Below, one piece after another: positions 63,982 to 64,000 of a stretch of DNA of 64,000 nt. Every line of letters begins with the position of its first letter. Position 1 is the first letter of the stretch. The notes below the pieces were generated by a model that worked only from the letters and a program-made list of their open reading frames with translations, ran no database searches and had not been told where the DNA came from. The DNA lies in assembly GCA_030374805.1 (NCBI GenBank), contig JARGSG010000040.1:248001-312000 (forward strand). The letters run 5' to 3'. Made by a program: the position numbers and the translations under genes. This DNA is from Gracilaria gracilis (lineage: Eukaryota; Rhodophyta; Florideophyceae; Gracilariales; Gracilariaceae).

Positions 63982-64000
63982 TGTAGAGGGCCCAGATTCA

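Noticed and set aside
1-64000. Artefactual chimeras from whole-genome amplification or unpolished long reads as the cause of all breaks
   Set aside because: The vWA copies are diverged, the MITE target duplications are exact and several 1.1-1.5 kb frames are intact, so the sequence is accurate. The 523-bp repeat pair alone could still be an assembly artefact and is flagged for checking.
1-64000. tRNA genes, rRNA, CRISPR arrays, retroelements or viral genes
   Set aside because: GTTCGAA-type boxes (for example 41701) lack cloverleaf context, no spacer-repeat arrays occur, and no reverse transcriptase, integrase or capsid motif was seen apart from the uncertain TERT N-terminus.

Overview
Eukaryotic nuclear DNA, most likely from a plastid-bearing alga and possibly a red alga (inference, about 50% sure). 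Support: a 65-bp spliceosomal intron (25648-25712) with a CTAAC branch site; homomeric multidomain acetyl-CoA carboxylase; the eukaryotic ER enzyme glucosidase II; topoisomerase VI subunit B; cyanobacterial-looking DHH/poly(A)-polymerase and YegS-type lipid-kinase fragments; and NB-ARC receptors whose sensor is a WD40 array. No tRNA, rRNA, CRISPR array or viral element was recognised. The window is dominated by decay. About twenty conserved protein families can be named, but nearly all are truncated, frameshifted, nonsense-mutated or butted against a piece of another gene. A few long frames are whole and look alive: a PARL-like rhomboid (62743-63981, minus), a Ser/Glu-repeat protein (61665-62570), a possible cysteine-peptidase-like protein (37314-38441, minus) and a 174-codon frame (39727-40251). 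Whole frames of over 1 kb, and transposon target-site duplications that still match base for base, argue that the breaks are real mutations and not poor sequence. Layout. 0-8 kb: DHH fragment, two direct copies of a lipid kinase, an NLR coiled-coil relic, a broken secreted von Willebrand A gene (copy A), a glucosidase II fragment. 8-16.8 kb: possible TERT N-terminus, SHPRH-like helicase fragment, M20 dipeptidase, Cys-rich secreted protein, FAM173 methyltransferase. 17.3-21.1 kb: NB-ARC-WD40 receptor. 22.5-26.6 kb: front part of acetyl-CoA carboxylase abutting a thiolase. 29.0-34.0 kb: ankyrin gene and a 2OG-Fe(II) oxygenase fused in frame to a WD40 array. 35-36.7 kb: FkbM methyltransferase and cis-prenyltransferase pieces. 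37.3-40.3 kb: unknown protein and a Sel1 gene interrupted by an hAT MITE. 42.5-47 kb: topo VIB, AAA ATPase, sorting nexin. 48.3-50.4 kb: aldo-keto reductase and tubulin cofactor D pieces, then vWA copy B in inverted orientation. 50.7-53.3 kb: GC-rich block, formate/nitrite transporter relic, RING-CH gene. 54-64 kb: hairpins, a PIF/Harbinger-like MITE, Sel1 relic, AT-rich spacer, then the two intact genes at the right edge. Repeats shape the region: an inverted vWA pair (3238-4786 and 49157-50406), a near-identical 523-bp inverted pair (7532-8054 and 35548-36070), a direct lipid-kinase pair (515-1353 and 5001-5843), at least three short TIR elements and a set of long perfect hairpins. If one theme ties it together, it is repeat-driven shuffling of gene pieces, including recombination around WD40 arrays that created an oxygenase-WD40 fusion. 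The genes do not form an obvious pathway.
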